A stretch of DNA of 44,545 bases from NCBI GenBank assembly GCA_013813435.1, contig JACCRS010000081.1:1-44545 (forward strand). The letters run 5' to 3'. The DNA comes from Gemmatimonadales bacterium (GTDB taxonomy: Bacteria; Gemmatimonadota; Gemmatimonadetes; Gemmatimonadales; GWC2-71-9). Numbering within the stretch: the stretch's first letter is position 1; each line of letters opens with the position of its first letter. Under the pieces are notes generated by a model. The model made no database searches, had not been told where the DNA came from, and saw nothing but the letters and a program-made list of their open reading frames with translations. Positions 28,186 through 37,790 of the stretch are shown piece by piece. A program made the position numbers and the translations under genes.

Positions 28186-29586
28186 CTACACCTCGTCGGC
28201 TGAAGTCTGATTTTCCGAGCCGGCCGGTTCGTAGCCAGGCCTCCCCATGGCAGCGTAAGTCAGTCGCTTGCCGAGCTCCACGCCGGGCTGATCGAAGGGA
28301 TCTATGCCGTACCATGCACCCGCGTACCCGGTAGCGAGCTGGAAGAACATGATGACCTCTCCGAGGGTATCGGCGGTGAGATCGGGAAGGGCCAAACTGC
28401 AGCTCATCCGCCCCATCTGCGCCAACGCCGCCGAGGTAGCCTCATACTCCGCCCGCAGCAGCTCACCTAAAGTGTGGCCCTGCAAGTACTCCAGGTCAGG
28501 AGGCAGTCTCGCAGCCGTTGGGTCGGCGGACCGATCAGGGATAGCTACGTCCACCCCCAGGTCGTTCACTGTGGCAAAGGTGATGACCTTGTCGAAGGGT
28601 CCTTCCATGAAGAGCTGCACCTGACTGTGCTGATCAGTGGCGCCCACGGCTCCTATGGGGGTGGGGCCGACGTGGACCACTTTCCCCTCTCGGTCGACCC
28701 GTTTGCCCAGGCTTTCGGCCCACAGCTGCCGGTACCATTCGGCCAGCTCCCGCAGCCGGTCGGTATAAGGCATCAGCACATGCACCCGGGCTCCCAGGCC
28801 GGTATCGGCGGCCCAGTGCAACGCGGCGTAGAGCGCAGCGGGATTTTGCAGCAGGTCGTCGGGTTCCGACCGCTCCACTGCGCGCCGGGCGCCGGCCAGT
28901 AACCCCGCCACATCGATACCCACCAGCGCCGCCGGAAGCAGCCCAACCGGGGAAAGCACGCTGAAGCGTCCCCCGACCGCGGGAGGCACATCGAGTGTAG
29001 GAATTCGGTCCTGTTGGGCGAGCTCACGCAGGGCGCCGCGGGCCGGGTCGGTGGTAAACACCACATGCCGGGACGCGGCGGCGCCGAGCGCGTCGTGCAG
29101 CCACTGTCGCACAACAAGGTACTGGGCCATCGTCTCGGCCGTGCCACCAGATTTGCTGATCACGTTAACCAACACCCGGCGCGGATCGATTCGCGCCAGC
29201 GCGGCTGCCACCGAAGTGGGATCGACATTCTCGAGAATGGTGAGCCGGGGAAAGAAGTCGCGCCCCTCATCATCCCATTCGTTCCACGCCGGCCGGCGGA
29301 GCGCATTCAGCAAAGCTTTCGTGCCCAGAGCAGACCCGCCGATGCCGAGCACCAGCACGTGATCGTGAGCCTGGCCCAGACCCTCAGCAAACGCCTTGAT
29401 CTGGCGGACGGTGTCGTCCTGGTCGACCAGCTGGTAAAATCCGTATTCCCCCGCCGTGCGGCGATGGCTCACCTCCGTCCGGATAGCTCCGAAGCGAAGC
29501 GCCAGTTCGGTCAGTCGCGCCCGACTGAGTCCGTGCTCCCCGTCCAGCTGGTCCTGGAACATCCGTCCGTAGCGCAGCTTTATCAC
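28186..29586 (-). CDS. pgi: Glucose-6-phosphate isomerase
   Basis: VLVLGIGGSALGTKALLNAL; VNVISKSGGTAETMAQYLVVRQWL; GRFSVLSPVGLLPAALVGID. Confidence 0.93.
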   Translation of the reverse strand: MIKLRYGRMFQDQLDGEHGLSRARLTELALRFGAIRTEVSHRRTAGEYGFYQLVDQDDTVRQIKAFAEGLGQAHDHVLVLGIGGSALGTKALLNALRRPAWNEWDDEGRDFFPRLTILENVDPTSVAAALARIDPRRVLVNVISKSGGTAETMAQYLVVRQWLHDALGAAASRHVVFTTDPARGALRELAQQDRIPTLDVPPAVGGRFSVLSPVGLLPAALVGIDVAGLLAGARRAVERSEPDDLLQNPAALYAALHWAADTGLGARVHVLMPYTDRLRELAEWYRQLWAESLGKRVDREGKVVHVGPTPIGAVGATDQHSQVQLFMEGPFDKVITFATVNDLGVDVAIPDRSADPTAARLPPDLEYLQGHTLGELLRAEYEATSAALAQMGRMSCSLALPDLTADTLGEVIMFFQLATGYAGAWYGIDPFDQPGVELGKRLTYAAMGRPGYEPAGSENQTSADEV

Positions 29587-30359
29587 GCCACCTCCACCGT
29601 CAAGCCGTCGTAGGCGGGGAGAACTCCGGGTGGGAGCTGCCCCTCGAGCTCCGCATGCCCGGTCTCATGCGTCAGATGGGTGAGATAGGTGCGCCGGGCA
29701 CCGATTGCACGGGCGGCGTCCACCGCCTCGGAGATACTGAGGTGCGTGGGATGGGGCCTCCACCACAGCGCATTCAGCACCAGCACATCGAGTCCACGCA
29801 GCCGCTCGTGAGCCGATTCGGGGATCTCCTTGACGTCGGTGATATAGGCCAGTCCTCCACATCGGTAGCCGAAAACGCGAAGATGTCCGTGGTGGAAGGC
29901 GAGTGGGAGGACTTCGACGCCGGCCACGGCAACCGGCCGTCCCGGCTCCGTCGGGTGAAGACTGAGCCGCGGCTTGGACGTTCCCTCGTAGGGACGCACC
30001 GCATCGTCAAAGATGTAGTTGAATGACGCCCGCACTCGCTCCAGCGTCTCGGCCGGCCCGTAGATCGGGAGTGGTTGATGCCGGCGAATCGAGAAGATCC
30101 TGAGGTCATCGATGCCGTTTATATGGTCGGCGTGCTCGTGAGTATAGATCACAGCGTCGATCCGGGAAAAGCCCCCGGCGATCAGCTGCAGTCTGAGCTC
30201 CGGAGGCGTGTCGATGAGAATTGTGGATCCACCGGCCTGGAGGATAGCACCGGAGCGGGTGCGTCTATCTCGCGGATCTGTGGAGCGACAGACGGCGCAG
30301 GTACACCCGATCTGGGGCACGCCGAACGACGTGCCCGTGCCGAGGAACGTAAGGCGCAT
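29583..30359 (-). CDS. MBL-fold metallohydrolase (PhnP/RNase Z-like)
   Basis: MRLTFLGTGTSFGVPQIGCTCAVCRSTDPRDRRTRSGAIL; YTHEHADHINGIDDLR; YLTHLTHETGH. Confidence 0.92.
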   Translation of the reverse strand: MRLTFLGTGTSFGVPQIGCTCAVCRSTDPRDRRTRSGAILQAGGSTILIDTPPELRLQLIAGGFSRIDAVIYTHEHADHINGIDDLRIFSIRRHQPLPIYGPAETLERVRASFNYIFDDAVRPYEGTSKPRLSLHPTEPGRPVAVAGVEVLPLAFHHGHLRVFGYRCGGLAYITDVKEIPESAHERLRGLDVLVLNALWWRPHPTHLSISEAVDAARAIGARRTYLTHLTHETGHAELEGQLPPGVLPAYDGLTVEVA

Positions 30360-30362
30360 TCC

Positions 30363-31826
30363 CTAAACTGCTTCGACCTTGAGCAGGTTGGTAGTACCGG
30401 GCATGTCGAACGGGACGCCCGCCGTTACCACCAGGCGCTCACCCGGCTGCGCGAGCTGCCGCTCCAGGATCTGTTGACGCGCCACCGCGAGCATGGTGTC
30501 GTAGTTGGTAGAATGTTCGGTGAGCGCCGACGTAACACCCCACACGAGCGCCAGCTGGCGGAAGGTTTCAGGTTCGGGGGTGCAGGCAAACACCGGGACG
30601 GTGGGCCGGCAGGTGGCCACCTTGCGAGCAGTGAAGCCGCTGCTGGTAAAACAGACGATCAACGGTGCGGAAAGCATCTCGGCGGCCGCGCACACCGCGA
30701 CCGCTATGGCGTCCTCCGTCCTGATGGGGCCGGTCTGCTGCGATCGATGGAGCGTCAGCGCTCCGTCTCCAGCAGCGCGTCTGCCAAGAGCCACATCGAT
30801 AGTTGCTCCGCGGGGCTGTCGCTGACTTTCCATTTCGCGGGCGATCCGATCCATCGCCTGCACCGCCTCCAACGGGTATTCACCGACCGCGGTTTCGGCT
30901 GAGAGCATCACCGCATCCGTCCCGTCGAGAATCGCATTGGCAACGTCGGACGCCTCGGCGCGGGTGGGCCGGGGAGCGTGGACCATCGACTCCAGCATCT
31001 GGGTTGCGGTGATGACCGGCTTTCCGTGAAGGCTCGCTTCCCGTATGATCTGCTTCTGGATCAGCGGCACCTCTTCGAACGGCAGCTCGACGCCCAGGTC
31101 GCCCCGGGCAACCATGATGGCATCGGAGACGTCCAGGATGCCGCACAGATTCTTCAGCGCGGTGTCCTTCTCGATCTTCGCGATCAGCTTGATGCCCTGG
31201 GGGACCAACGCGCGGAGCTGTTCCATGTCCTCGGGCCTTCGAACGAACGACAGCGCGATGTAATCGACCCCCAGCTCGGCGGCCCGCTGAACGTCCTCTA
31301 TATCCTTATCGGTCAGCGCGGGGGCACTGACTTCGATGCCAGGCAGGTTCATCCCCTTGTTCGCCTTCAGGTCGCCGCCGTAGTGCACCACCGCTTCAAC
31401 CCGCTCATCTCGAATGCCTCGAACCTCCAGCGCCAGCAGGCCATCGTCCAGGAGGATGCGGGAGCCGACCCGCACATCCTTGGCGAGGTCGTCGTAGGTG
31501 GTCGGGATCTCACGCGGTTCCGCGTTGTGCTCGGGAGCAAACACGACCCGCTGTCCCGGCTCGAGCCGGATGGGTGCCGGAAGGGCCCCGATACGAATAC
31601 GCGGACCCTGCAGGTCCAGAAGAAGGGCCGCAGCCGAGCGCCGGCTGGCAAGCACGGGCCGAAGCTGGGTGATCCAGCGACCGCGAATCTCAGGAGTGCC
31701 ATGGGACGCGTTGATCCGAACGACGTCGACACCGGCGTCGAGCAGCGCGATCATCTGTGCGGGATCTTCCCAGGCAGGACCGAGGGTAGCAACGATTTTA
31801 GTCCGGCGAATCGGCGTGCGCGGCAT
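30363..31826 (-). CDS. pyk: Pyruvate kinase
   Basis: RRTKIVATLGPAWEDPAQMIALLDAGVDVVRINASHG; IMVARGDLGVELPFEEVPLIQKQII; ATQMLESMVHAPRPTRAEASDVANAILDGTDAVMLSAETAVGEYP. Confidence 0.96.
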   Translation of the reverse strand: MPRTPIRRTKIVATLGPAWEDPAQMIALLDAGVDVVRINASHGTPEIRGRWITQLRPVLASRRSAAALLLDLQGPRIRIGALPAPIRLEPGQRVVFAPEHNAEPREIPTTYDDLAKDVRVGSRILLDDGLLALEVRGIRDERVEAVVHYGGDLKANKGMNLPGIEVSAPALTDKDIEDVQRAAELGVDYIALSFVRRPEDMEQLRALVPQGIKLIAKIEKDTALKNLCGILDVSDAIMVARGDLGVELPFEEVPLIQKQIIREASLHGKPVITATQMLESMVHAPRPTRAEASDVANAILDGTDAVMLSAETAVGEYPLEAVQAMDRIAREMESQRQPRGATIDVALGRRAAGDGALTLHRSQQTGPIRTEDAIAVAVCAAAEMLSAPLIVCFTSSGFTARKVATCRPTVPVFACTPEPETFRQLALVWGVTSALTEHSTNYDTMLAVARQQILERQLAQPGERLVVTAGVPFDMPGTTNLLKVEAV

Positions 31827-31849
31827 GGCATGAGTCTAATGGAGGCGGC

Positions 31850-33418
31850 TCACACTCGCATCACCACCTGGCCGCCGACGATGGTGAGCACGGCGTGGCC
31901 CTGGCGGAAGGCCTCGCCATCTCCATTCTCGGCCGACGAGTCTACCGACCAGGCCACGAGGTCGGCGTCGAATCCAGGGGCGAGCACCCCGCGGCGGTGC
32001 GTCGCGCCGGCTGCATAGGCCGCCCCCAGGGTGTACGCACCGAGTGCTTCGGAGAAAGACAACTTTTCCTCGGGCCGCCATCCGCCGGCCGGCGCGCCAT
32101 CGAATCCCCTCCGTTCCATTGCCGCGTGAATGCCGACGCGTGGATCCATTGATGCCACCGGGACGTCACTTCCAAAGGCCAGCCGTGCGCCGTGCTGTAA
32201 CAGAGAGCGGAAGGCGTAAGCCCCCTCGCCCCGCTCCCCCCAGTGGCGCTCAACCAGATGGATGTCGGTGAGCAGGTGTGCCGGCTGCATCGAAACCACG
32301 ATTCCACCAGCCGCCCGGCCGATATCGGCGGGATGCACACATTGGAAGTGCTCGATGCGGTGGGGAATCGGAAGTCTCGGGAGCCCGCTCATGAGGTCGA
32401 GCGCACGACGCACGGCGGCGTCGCCGATAGCGTGGACCGTAGTGGAGATGCCGGCTGCAGCCGCCGCAACCATCGCATCACGCGCCTGGGATTCGCTTGT
32501 AATGGGCATTCCTCTATCACGGCTACCGGTGTAAGGCTCGAGCATCCAGGCCGTACGACTCCCAAGGCTGCCATCCAGAAACATCTTCACGCCCCCGAGC
32601 GACAGCCATTCGGAACCCTGCCCGCTCCGCACCCCACGCTGGATTAATGTCGGCAGGGCCGCAACGGGTGGATGAAAGAGAACGCGGAGCCGCAACTCTC
32701 CCGCAGCGTCGAGCCGCTGAAACGCCGCGAGCGTTGCCATGCTTTCCATGACGTGAACCCCGGTTATCCCCAGGCGGTGCGCCGCCGTCTGGGCCCCGGC
32801 CAAAGCTTGTGTGAGCAGCTCGACAGGAGTGTCCGGCAGGTATGGTGTCACCAGCTCTACAGCTCGCTCCAGCAGCAGACCGCTAGGGTCTCCACTGGCA
32901 TCCCGAACGATCCGTCCTCCGAACGGATCAGGCGTTTTCCGGTTGATTCCGGCAGCCGCGAGCGCCGCGCTGTTAAGCCAGGCGGAATGCACATCAATTG
33001 AGTCGAGGTATACCGGTCCTGACTGCACTCGGTCGAGGGCAAAGCGATCCGGCGGTGAAGACCACCCGTTCGCATCCCATCCCTGCCCCAGTATCCACCC
33101 CTGGTCCGGTTCAGCAGAGGCTATGCGAGCCAGGACCTCCTCCTGGGTACGAACGCCGGCCAGCTGGACCCTGCGCCGGTTGACTGCCCACATGCCGAGG
33201 TGGGTATGTCCGTCAGTCAGGCCCGGCGTTATCAAAGCATCAGGTAGCTCAAACCGGGGGACCTGACGCGGCACCGCGCGATCCAGCTCTGCCGCCAATC
33301 CCACTCCCTGAATACGACCATTAAGCCACCAGACGCAGTCGCCTTCAGAACCAGGAACCAGTGAAAAAACTCTCCGGGCCCGAAGCAGTCCAGATCCTGC
33401 GGATCGCATGTCAATCAT
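31850..33418 (-). CDS. Amidohydrolase (YtcJ-like)
   Basis: LITPGLTDGHTHLGMWAVNRRRVQLAGV; GVKMFLDGSLGSRTAWM; FGSDVPVASMDPRVGIHAAMERR; VLAPGFDADLVAWS. Start 33418 or 33460. Confidence 0.9.
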   Translation of the reverse strand: MIDMRSAGSGLLRARRVFSLVPGSEGDCVWWLNGRIQGVGLAAELDRAVPRQVPRFELPDALITPGLTDGHTHLGMWAVNRRRVQLAGVRTQEEVLARIASAEPDQGWILGQGWDANGWSSPPDRFALDRVQSGPVYLDSIDVHSAWLNSAALAAAGINRKTPDPFGGRIVRDASGDPSGLLLERAVELVTPYLPDTPVELLTQALAGAQTAAHRLGITGVHVMESMATLAAFQRLDAAGELRLRVLFHPPVAALPTLIQRGVRSGQGSEWLSLGGVKMFLDGSLGSRTAWMLEPYTGSRDRGMPITSESQARDAMVAAAAAGISTTVHAIGDAAVRRALDLMSGLPRLPIPHRIEHFQCVHPADIGRAAGGIVVSMQPAHLLTDIHLVERHWGERGEGAYAFRSLLQHGARLAFGSDVPVASMDPRVGIHAAMERRGFDGAPAGGWRPEEKLSFSEALGAYTLGAAYAAGATHRRGVLAPGFDADLVAWSVDSSAENGDGEAFRQGHAVLTIVGGQVVMRV

Positions 33419-33440
33419 GCGCTTAAAGATACGGGAGGTC

Positions 33441-33469
33441 CGCCCAAGGGCGGTTTCCACATGTGGAAA
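33441..33469. promoter_or_regulatory. Adjacent palindromes, candidate operator upstream of the amidohydrolase gene
   Basis: CGCCC-AA-GGGCG (33441-33452) and perfect 16-bp palindrome TTTCCACATGTGGAAA (33454-33469). Confidence 0.4.
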
Positions 33470-33814
33470 AGCCTCGGAAGTGCATATCTTATTTAGGGGG
33501 AAAACCTGAGAAAATGCGTAAGGAAGGGCGAATACTCCGCTTTAGCTTCTGTATAGTAAGTGCAAGTGATTACATCTGTTATGTAAGTCGTCGTCAGTTA
33601 CTTCTAAACAAGATGACAGTGTCGCCTGTGTCAAACTAATTATACAGATAATCTAATTATGAACATCCTCGACATTCGATCCGGCGTGCTACCTTGGTTC
33701 ATGCACCAGAGGGTGTGACAGGGGAATTAGCGGTGAGGATCCCAGCAAGGAGATAGAACTGACGGATGGATGGGTAGAACGGAACGGCCTTCGGTGAGCG
33801 GCTTAGTCTAAAAC

Positions 33815-34654
33815 TTACCGGGAAAATCGAAGCACGCCTCCCCCGCCGGTGTAAAGCGGGCCTACGAAACGGGTGGGAGAATGCTTCAGGGCTTTGGCCA
33901 GATCATCCTTCCCTTCCACGCTCAGGACGCCTACCAGTGGTCTGGTCCAAGCGGGCCGCATATCGGCTCGGATTCGCCAGGTAGTACCGCTTGCGCCCCG
34001 CGCGAGCCAGAGCTCCTCGATTGGATGCACGACGGCGGTGCTATCCCCGGCAGCCCTGCCATTCCAGACCAGCCGCGTGTTTCCTAATTTCACGTTGTAA
34101 AGATCATTGCCACTCCCCGCAACCTTCGATACCCCCGAGCGCGCTTCTCTGAACTTCACCTTTGCCCGCTCGGCGGCCTGAACCAGATCTCCTCCGGTAC
34201 CGAACAGTTCGAGCACGATGTCCCGCCGGGCGGTAGTTGCCTGCTCAACGGCAGCCATATTCCAAAAACCCAGCAACTGCTTCTTGCGAGGATCCTTGTT
34301 ACCAAACCTTTGCGCTCCCAGGTGGATGGCATCGGCATAGAACAAGCACAGAGAAGCTGGCGTCCATGGCGCGAATTCCGGCTGGGCGTCTACTACGCTG
34401 CGGATGGCGGGATGTAGACCTTGATCCCCATCGGCGCGGACCGGACGGAACCCGGCAGGAGTTTCGTCTCCCGCAACTGCCGGATCCATGAGGAAGCGAA
34501 CGCACTGACCGGCTCGAAGGCCTTCTACGGTCCACAGTGGCCCTCCCCGCCCTTCCCTGCCCTGCAGTGCCGCCAAGGGCCAGGCCCCGCAGAAGGTGGC
34601 CGCAGCCAGGCTAATAGCGGCGTGCGAGGCCCCCCGACCCGGGAGGAGCCGCAT
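33815..34654 (-). CDS. Hypothetical secreted protein
   Basis: 279 aa with N-terminal hydrophobic segment; start codon overlaps the peroxiredoxin stop. Confidence 0.75.
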   Translation of the reverse strand: MRLLPGRGASHAAISLAAATFCGAWPLAALQGREGRGGPLWTVEGLRAGQCVRFLMDPAVAGDETPAGFRPVRADGDQGLHPAIRSVVDAQPEFAPWTPASLCLFYADAIHLGAQRFGNKDPRKKQLLGFWNMAAVEQATTARRDIVLELFGTGGDLVQAAERAKVKFREARSGVSKVAGSGNDLYNVKLGNTRLVWNGRAAGDSTAVVHPIEELWLARGASGTTWRIRADMRPAWTRPLVGVLSVEGKDDLAKALKHSPTRFVGPLYTGGGGVLRFSR

Positions 34655-35238
34655 CAGGTGCCGGATACGGATTTGACGGCGGTGCGGAGTTCGGAGTAGG
34701 CCCGGGGATCGAGCGCATTGAACTTCATGTTCCGATACTTCACTCGACCGTCTGGGCCAACCACATACACTGTACGACGGTTGTACCCTCCGGCATCCTT
34801 GCTGGAGTACTGCTTGGAGATCCGTTGGTCAGGGTCGCTCAGCAAGCGAAACGGCAGACCCAGGCTGGCCGCGAAGCGGCTGTGGGTGGAGACAGAGTCG
34901 GTGCTTATACCGACCAGCGTCACGTCGGGCCCAAAGAGGCTGTCGTACTGCTCGCCGAACGTCTGCAGCTGGGCGGTACACCCCTTGGTAAAATCCCGGG
35001 GGTAGAAGGCGATGACCACTGTTCTACCCCGATCGCTGGCCAACTGATACGGTGATTCGATTGGTCCCACACCTTCCCGGCTGGCCCACGGCAGTGAGAA
35101 GTCGGGAGCGCGTTTGCCCACTTCGGGGCCACCCACGAGAACAACCGTGACGTTGCTGTCCTTCTGGGCGGAAGCCAGTGGGACACCGGTGACCAGCAGC
35201 AGAGCAGTAAATGTGAGTATGATCTGGTATGCGCGCAT
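34654..35238 (-). CDS. Exported peroxiredoxin (AhpC/TSA-like)
   Basis: Start at ATG 35238 with signal peptide MRAYQIILTFTALLLVTGVPLASAQ; VVIAFYPRDFTKGCTAQLQTFGEQYD. Confidence 0.9.
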   Translation of the reverse strand: MRAYQIILTFTALLLVTGVPLASAQKDSNVTVVLVGGPEVGKRAPDFSLPWASREGVGPIESPYQLASDRGRTVVIAFYPRDFTKGCTAQLQTFGEQYDSLFGPDVTLVGISTDSVSTHSRFAASLGLPFRLLSDPDQRISKQYSSKDAGGYNRRTVYVVGPDGRVKYRNMKFNALDPRAYSELRTAVKSVSGT

Positions 35239-35266
35239 GTAGAATCGGTCCTGTAGTGGTGGTGAA

Positions 35267-35770
35267 TTACTTGCTCGTGATCCGGCGCAGAACCGGGTCG
35301 AACTCCTGAGTGCCGCCACTTCCCGTGTAAGCGATATTGCCCTTCCGGTCCACGATAACCACGTACGATGTGGCAGGCACCTGATAGGCTCGCGTACTGG
35401 TCCCCTCATCATCATATAGAGTGCGGAACCCCGGCTTATGCTGTTCGAGGTAGCGCCGAACTCTGGCAGGGGTCTGGTTTACGGTAACGTTGATACCGAA
35501 GAACTCGACTTCTTTACCGTATGCGGTTCGAGCGGCGCGGATACGCGGCAGGAGTTCCTCGCAAAGTTCGCACCAGGTAGCCCAGAACTCGAGGAATACC
35601 GGCTTCTTCCCAATATACTGTCCCAGGTCCACCGACCTGCCGTCAAGATCTCGCACCGCAACCACGGGGGCTTTGGACCCCACCGCCATGCTCGATTCCT
35701 GCCCCAGCAGCGGCGCTGCCCCGGCAATGGTGCCGGCGAACATCAGAGTCACTCCCAGGCATCTTGTCAT
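35267..35770 (-). CDS. TlpA-family thioredoxin-like protein, exported
   Basis: Start at ATG 35770; signal peptide then FLEFWATWCELCEELLPRI (WCELC). Confidence 0.92.
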   Translation of the reverse strand: MTRCLGVTLMFAGTIAGAAPLLGQESSMAVGSKAPVVAVRDLDGRSVDLGQYIGKKPVFLEFWATWCELCEELLPRIRAARTAYGKEVEFFGINVTVNQTPARVRRYLEQHKPGFRTLYDDEGTSTRAYQVPATSYVVIVDRKGNIAYTGSGGTQEFDPVLRRITSK

Positions 35771-36483
35771 AGTACGCTTCCCATTCTGACAAAGTAGTAC
35801 TCGGCCATCAGCAGCAAGAGCACCCCTCCCGCCCGTTTGATCCAAAGGGTCCATCTTCCGCCCTGCGGCAGCGCGGCGAGGTTGCCGCTGAAAAGTCCGA
35901 CGGCGACCAGCAAAGCGGTAAGGCCGATGGAGAAAACAAAGAGGTACAGAAAACCGAGCATTGCGCTGCCGGTAGTGCTGACGAAGGTGAGCACGGCGGC
36001 AAAGGCCGGGGCACCACACGGAGCCGCCACCAGACCCGATGTGGCCCCCAGAGCGAAGACGCCCGCCACCGAGTCACTCGCCAGACGTCCCGACCAGGCG
36101 GCGAGTCGGGCAGGAGCGTTCAAGGTAAAGACGTCGAGCAGGGCCAGACCAAACACCAGCAGCAGGTTTCCCATGATAAAGAAAGCCCAGGGGCTGGAGC
36201 TTACCGTGCCAAACAGCGTGCCGGATAACCCTGCAAGAAGACCTAGCGTGGAGTACGTGAGCGCCAACCCAAGCACGTAGACCATTGTCAGTGCCATGGT
36301 GCGCCCGCGTGAGCGCCGGGTGGAACCCACTCCGCCGAGGATGCCGGCGGTGATGGGAATCATGGGGTAAACGCAGGGAGTGAGGCTGGTGGCCAGGCCG
36401 GCACCGAATAAAACCACCAGGGCAACGAGAGGCTGGTCCCGTAAGGTCGCCTCGAGTCCTGAGCCCAGGGCCAGGAGCGGCAC
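35767..36483 (-). CDS. CcdA/DsbD-type cytochrome c biogenesis transmembrane protein
   Basis: GTG start; GLATSLTPCVYPMIPITAGILGG and ATSGLVAAPCGAPAFAAVLTFVSTTGS, multiple TMs; 4-nt overlap with tlpA-like gene. Confidence 0.92.
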   Translation of the reverse strand: MPLLALGSGLEATLRDQPLVALVVLFGAGLATSLTPCVYPMIPITAGILGGVGSTRRSRGRTMALTMVYVLGLALTYSTLGLLAGLSGTLFGTVSSSPWAFFIMGNLLLVFGLALLDVFTLNAPARLAAWSGRLASDSVAGVFALGATSGLVAAPCGAPAFAAVLTFVSTTGSAMLGFLYLFVFSIGLTALLVAVGLFSGNLAALPQGGRWTLWIKRAGGVLLLLMAEYYFVRMGSVL

Positions 36484-36488
36484 CAGGC

Positions 36489-37724
36489 TCAGCGCCTTGC
36501 CGCGGACTCGGCGGCACCGTAGTGGGACGCCACATAGTCTTCCAGAATTCCCAGGAACTCAGTTACGATTTCGTCACCTCTCAAGGTCACCAGGAGACGC
36601 CCGTCTACATATACCGGCGCCTTGGGATCCTCTGCCGTGCCCGGAAGGGAGATCCCGATGTCGGCGTGCTTCGACTCTCCGGGGCCATTTACGACGCAGC
36701 CCATTACAGCCACCTTCATGTTTTCCACGCCCGGGCGCTCGCCGCGCCATACCGGCATCTTCTCTCGCAAATAGTCCTGAATTTCCTGAGCCATCTGCTG
36801 GAAGAAAGTGCTGGTGGTGCGGCCGCACCCGGGGCAGCTGGTAACCTGCGGAGTGAAGCTCCTGAGGCCGAGCGACTGCAGCACCTGTTGGGCAACCCTG
36901 ACCTCTTCAGTCCGGTCTCCTCCAGGCGAGGGGGTGAGCGACACGCGGATGGTATCGCCGATACCCTCCTGGAGCAGGATACTGAGCCCGGCGGCGCTGG
37001 CAATAATTCCTTTGCTTCCCAGGCCCGCTTCCGTCAGGCCCAGATGAAGCGGATAATCGCAGCGGGACGCGAGCAGGCGATACACCTCGACCAGATCCTG
37101 TACCCCCGAAACCTTGGCACTCAGCACGATGCGGTCGTGCCCCAGACCGGTAGCCTCGGCCAGGGCGGCCGACTGAACCGCGCTTTCCACCATGGCTTCC
37201 ATCACGACTGCACGGGCATTCCGGGGAGCAGCGTGGCGGGCGTTGGCATCCATCAGCCGGGTGAGGAGGCTCTGGTCGAGCGACCCCCAGTTGACTCCGA
37301 TACGCACCGGCTTGTCGTACGCCAGCGCCACCTCCACTATGGCGCGGAAGTTCTCGTCATGCCGCTTGCCACCGACGTTGCCGGGATTGATCCGATACTT
37401 GGCTAGCGCCTTAGCGCATTCGGGATACTTGATGAGGAGCAGGTGTCCGTTGTAGTGGAAGTCGCCGATGATCGGGACCTGCACCGTGAGACGGTCCAGC
37501 TCCTCTACGATGGCGGAAACAGCGGCTGCCGAGGCTTCGTTGTTCACCGTCACCCGCACCAGCTCGCTGCCCGCGCGGGCGAGGTCTGCCACCTGACGCA
37601 CCGTGCCGTCAATATCGGCCGTGTCAGTGTTTGTCATCGATTGGACGACGACAGGGTGATCGGATCCCACCGAAACACCACCGATGACGGCGGTGACGGT
37701 TCGGCGGCGAGTCAGGGCAGGCAT
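36489..37724 (-). CDS. ispG: 4-hydroxy-3-methylbut-2-en-1-yl diphosphate synthase
   Basis: Start at ATG 37724; [71 protein letters not shown]. Confidence 0.95.
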   Translation of the reverse strand: MPALTRRRTVTAVIGGVSVGSDHPVVVQSMTNTDTADIDGTVRQVADLARAGSELVRVTVNNEASAAAVSAIVEELDRLTVQVPIIGDFHYNGHLLLIKYPECAKALAKYRINPGNVGGKRHDENFRAIVEVALAYDKPVRIGVNWGSLDQSLLTRLMDANARHAAPRNARAVVMEAMVESAVQSAALAEATGLGHDRIVLSAKVSGVQDLVEVYRLLASRCDYPLHLGLTEAGLGSKGIIASAAGLSILLQEGIGDTIRVSLTPSPGGDRTEEVRVAQQVLQSLGLRSFTPQVTSCPGCGRTTSTFFQQMAQEIQDYLREKMPVWRGERPGVENMKVAVMGCVVNGPGESKHADIGISLPGTAEDPKAPVYVDGRLLVTLRGDEIVTEFLGILEDYVASHYGAAESAARR

Positions 37725-37790
37725 GCGGGGAATATAAGGAGGGATTGACCCCCCTGGCCCAGTGTCTGGTCCCTGGTTACCGATTGCCGG

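Noticed and set aside
33454-33469. parS-like site
   Set aside because: TTTCCACATGTGGAAA does not match the parS consensus TGTTTCACGTGAAACA well enough.
33514-33639. 41-aa ORF (MRKEGRILRFSFCIVSASDYICYVSRRQLLLNKMTVSPVSN) in the AT-rich island
   Set aside because: Short, no clear Shine-Dalgarno at proper distance, no recognised motif; AT-rich non-coding sequence can yield this by chance.
33454-33720. Possible oriC (AT-rich stretch plus DnaA-box-like motif)
   Set aside because: Only one full consensus match and no dnaA, dnaN or gidA nearby; kept only as part of the AT-rich island finding.
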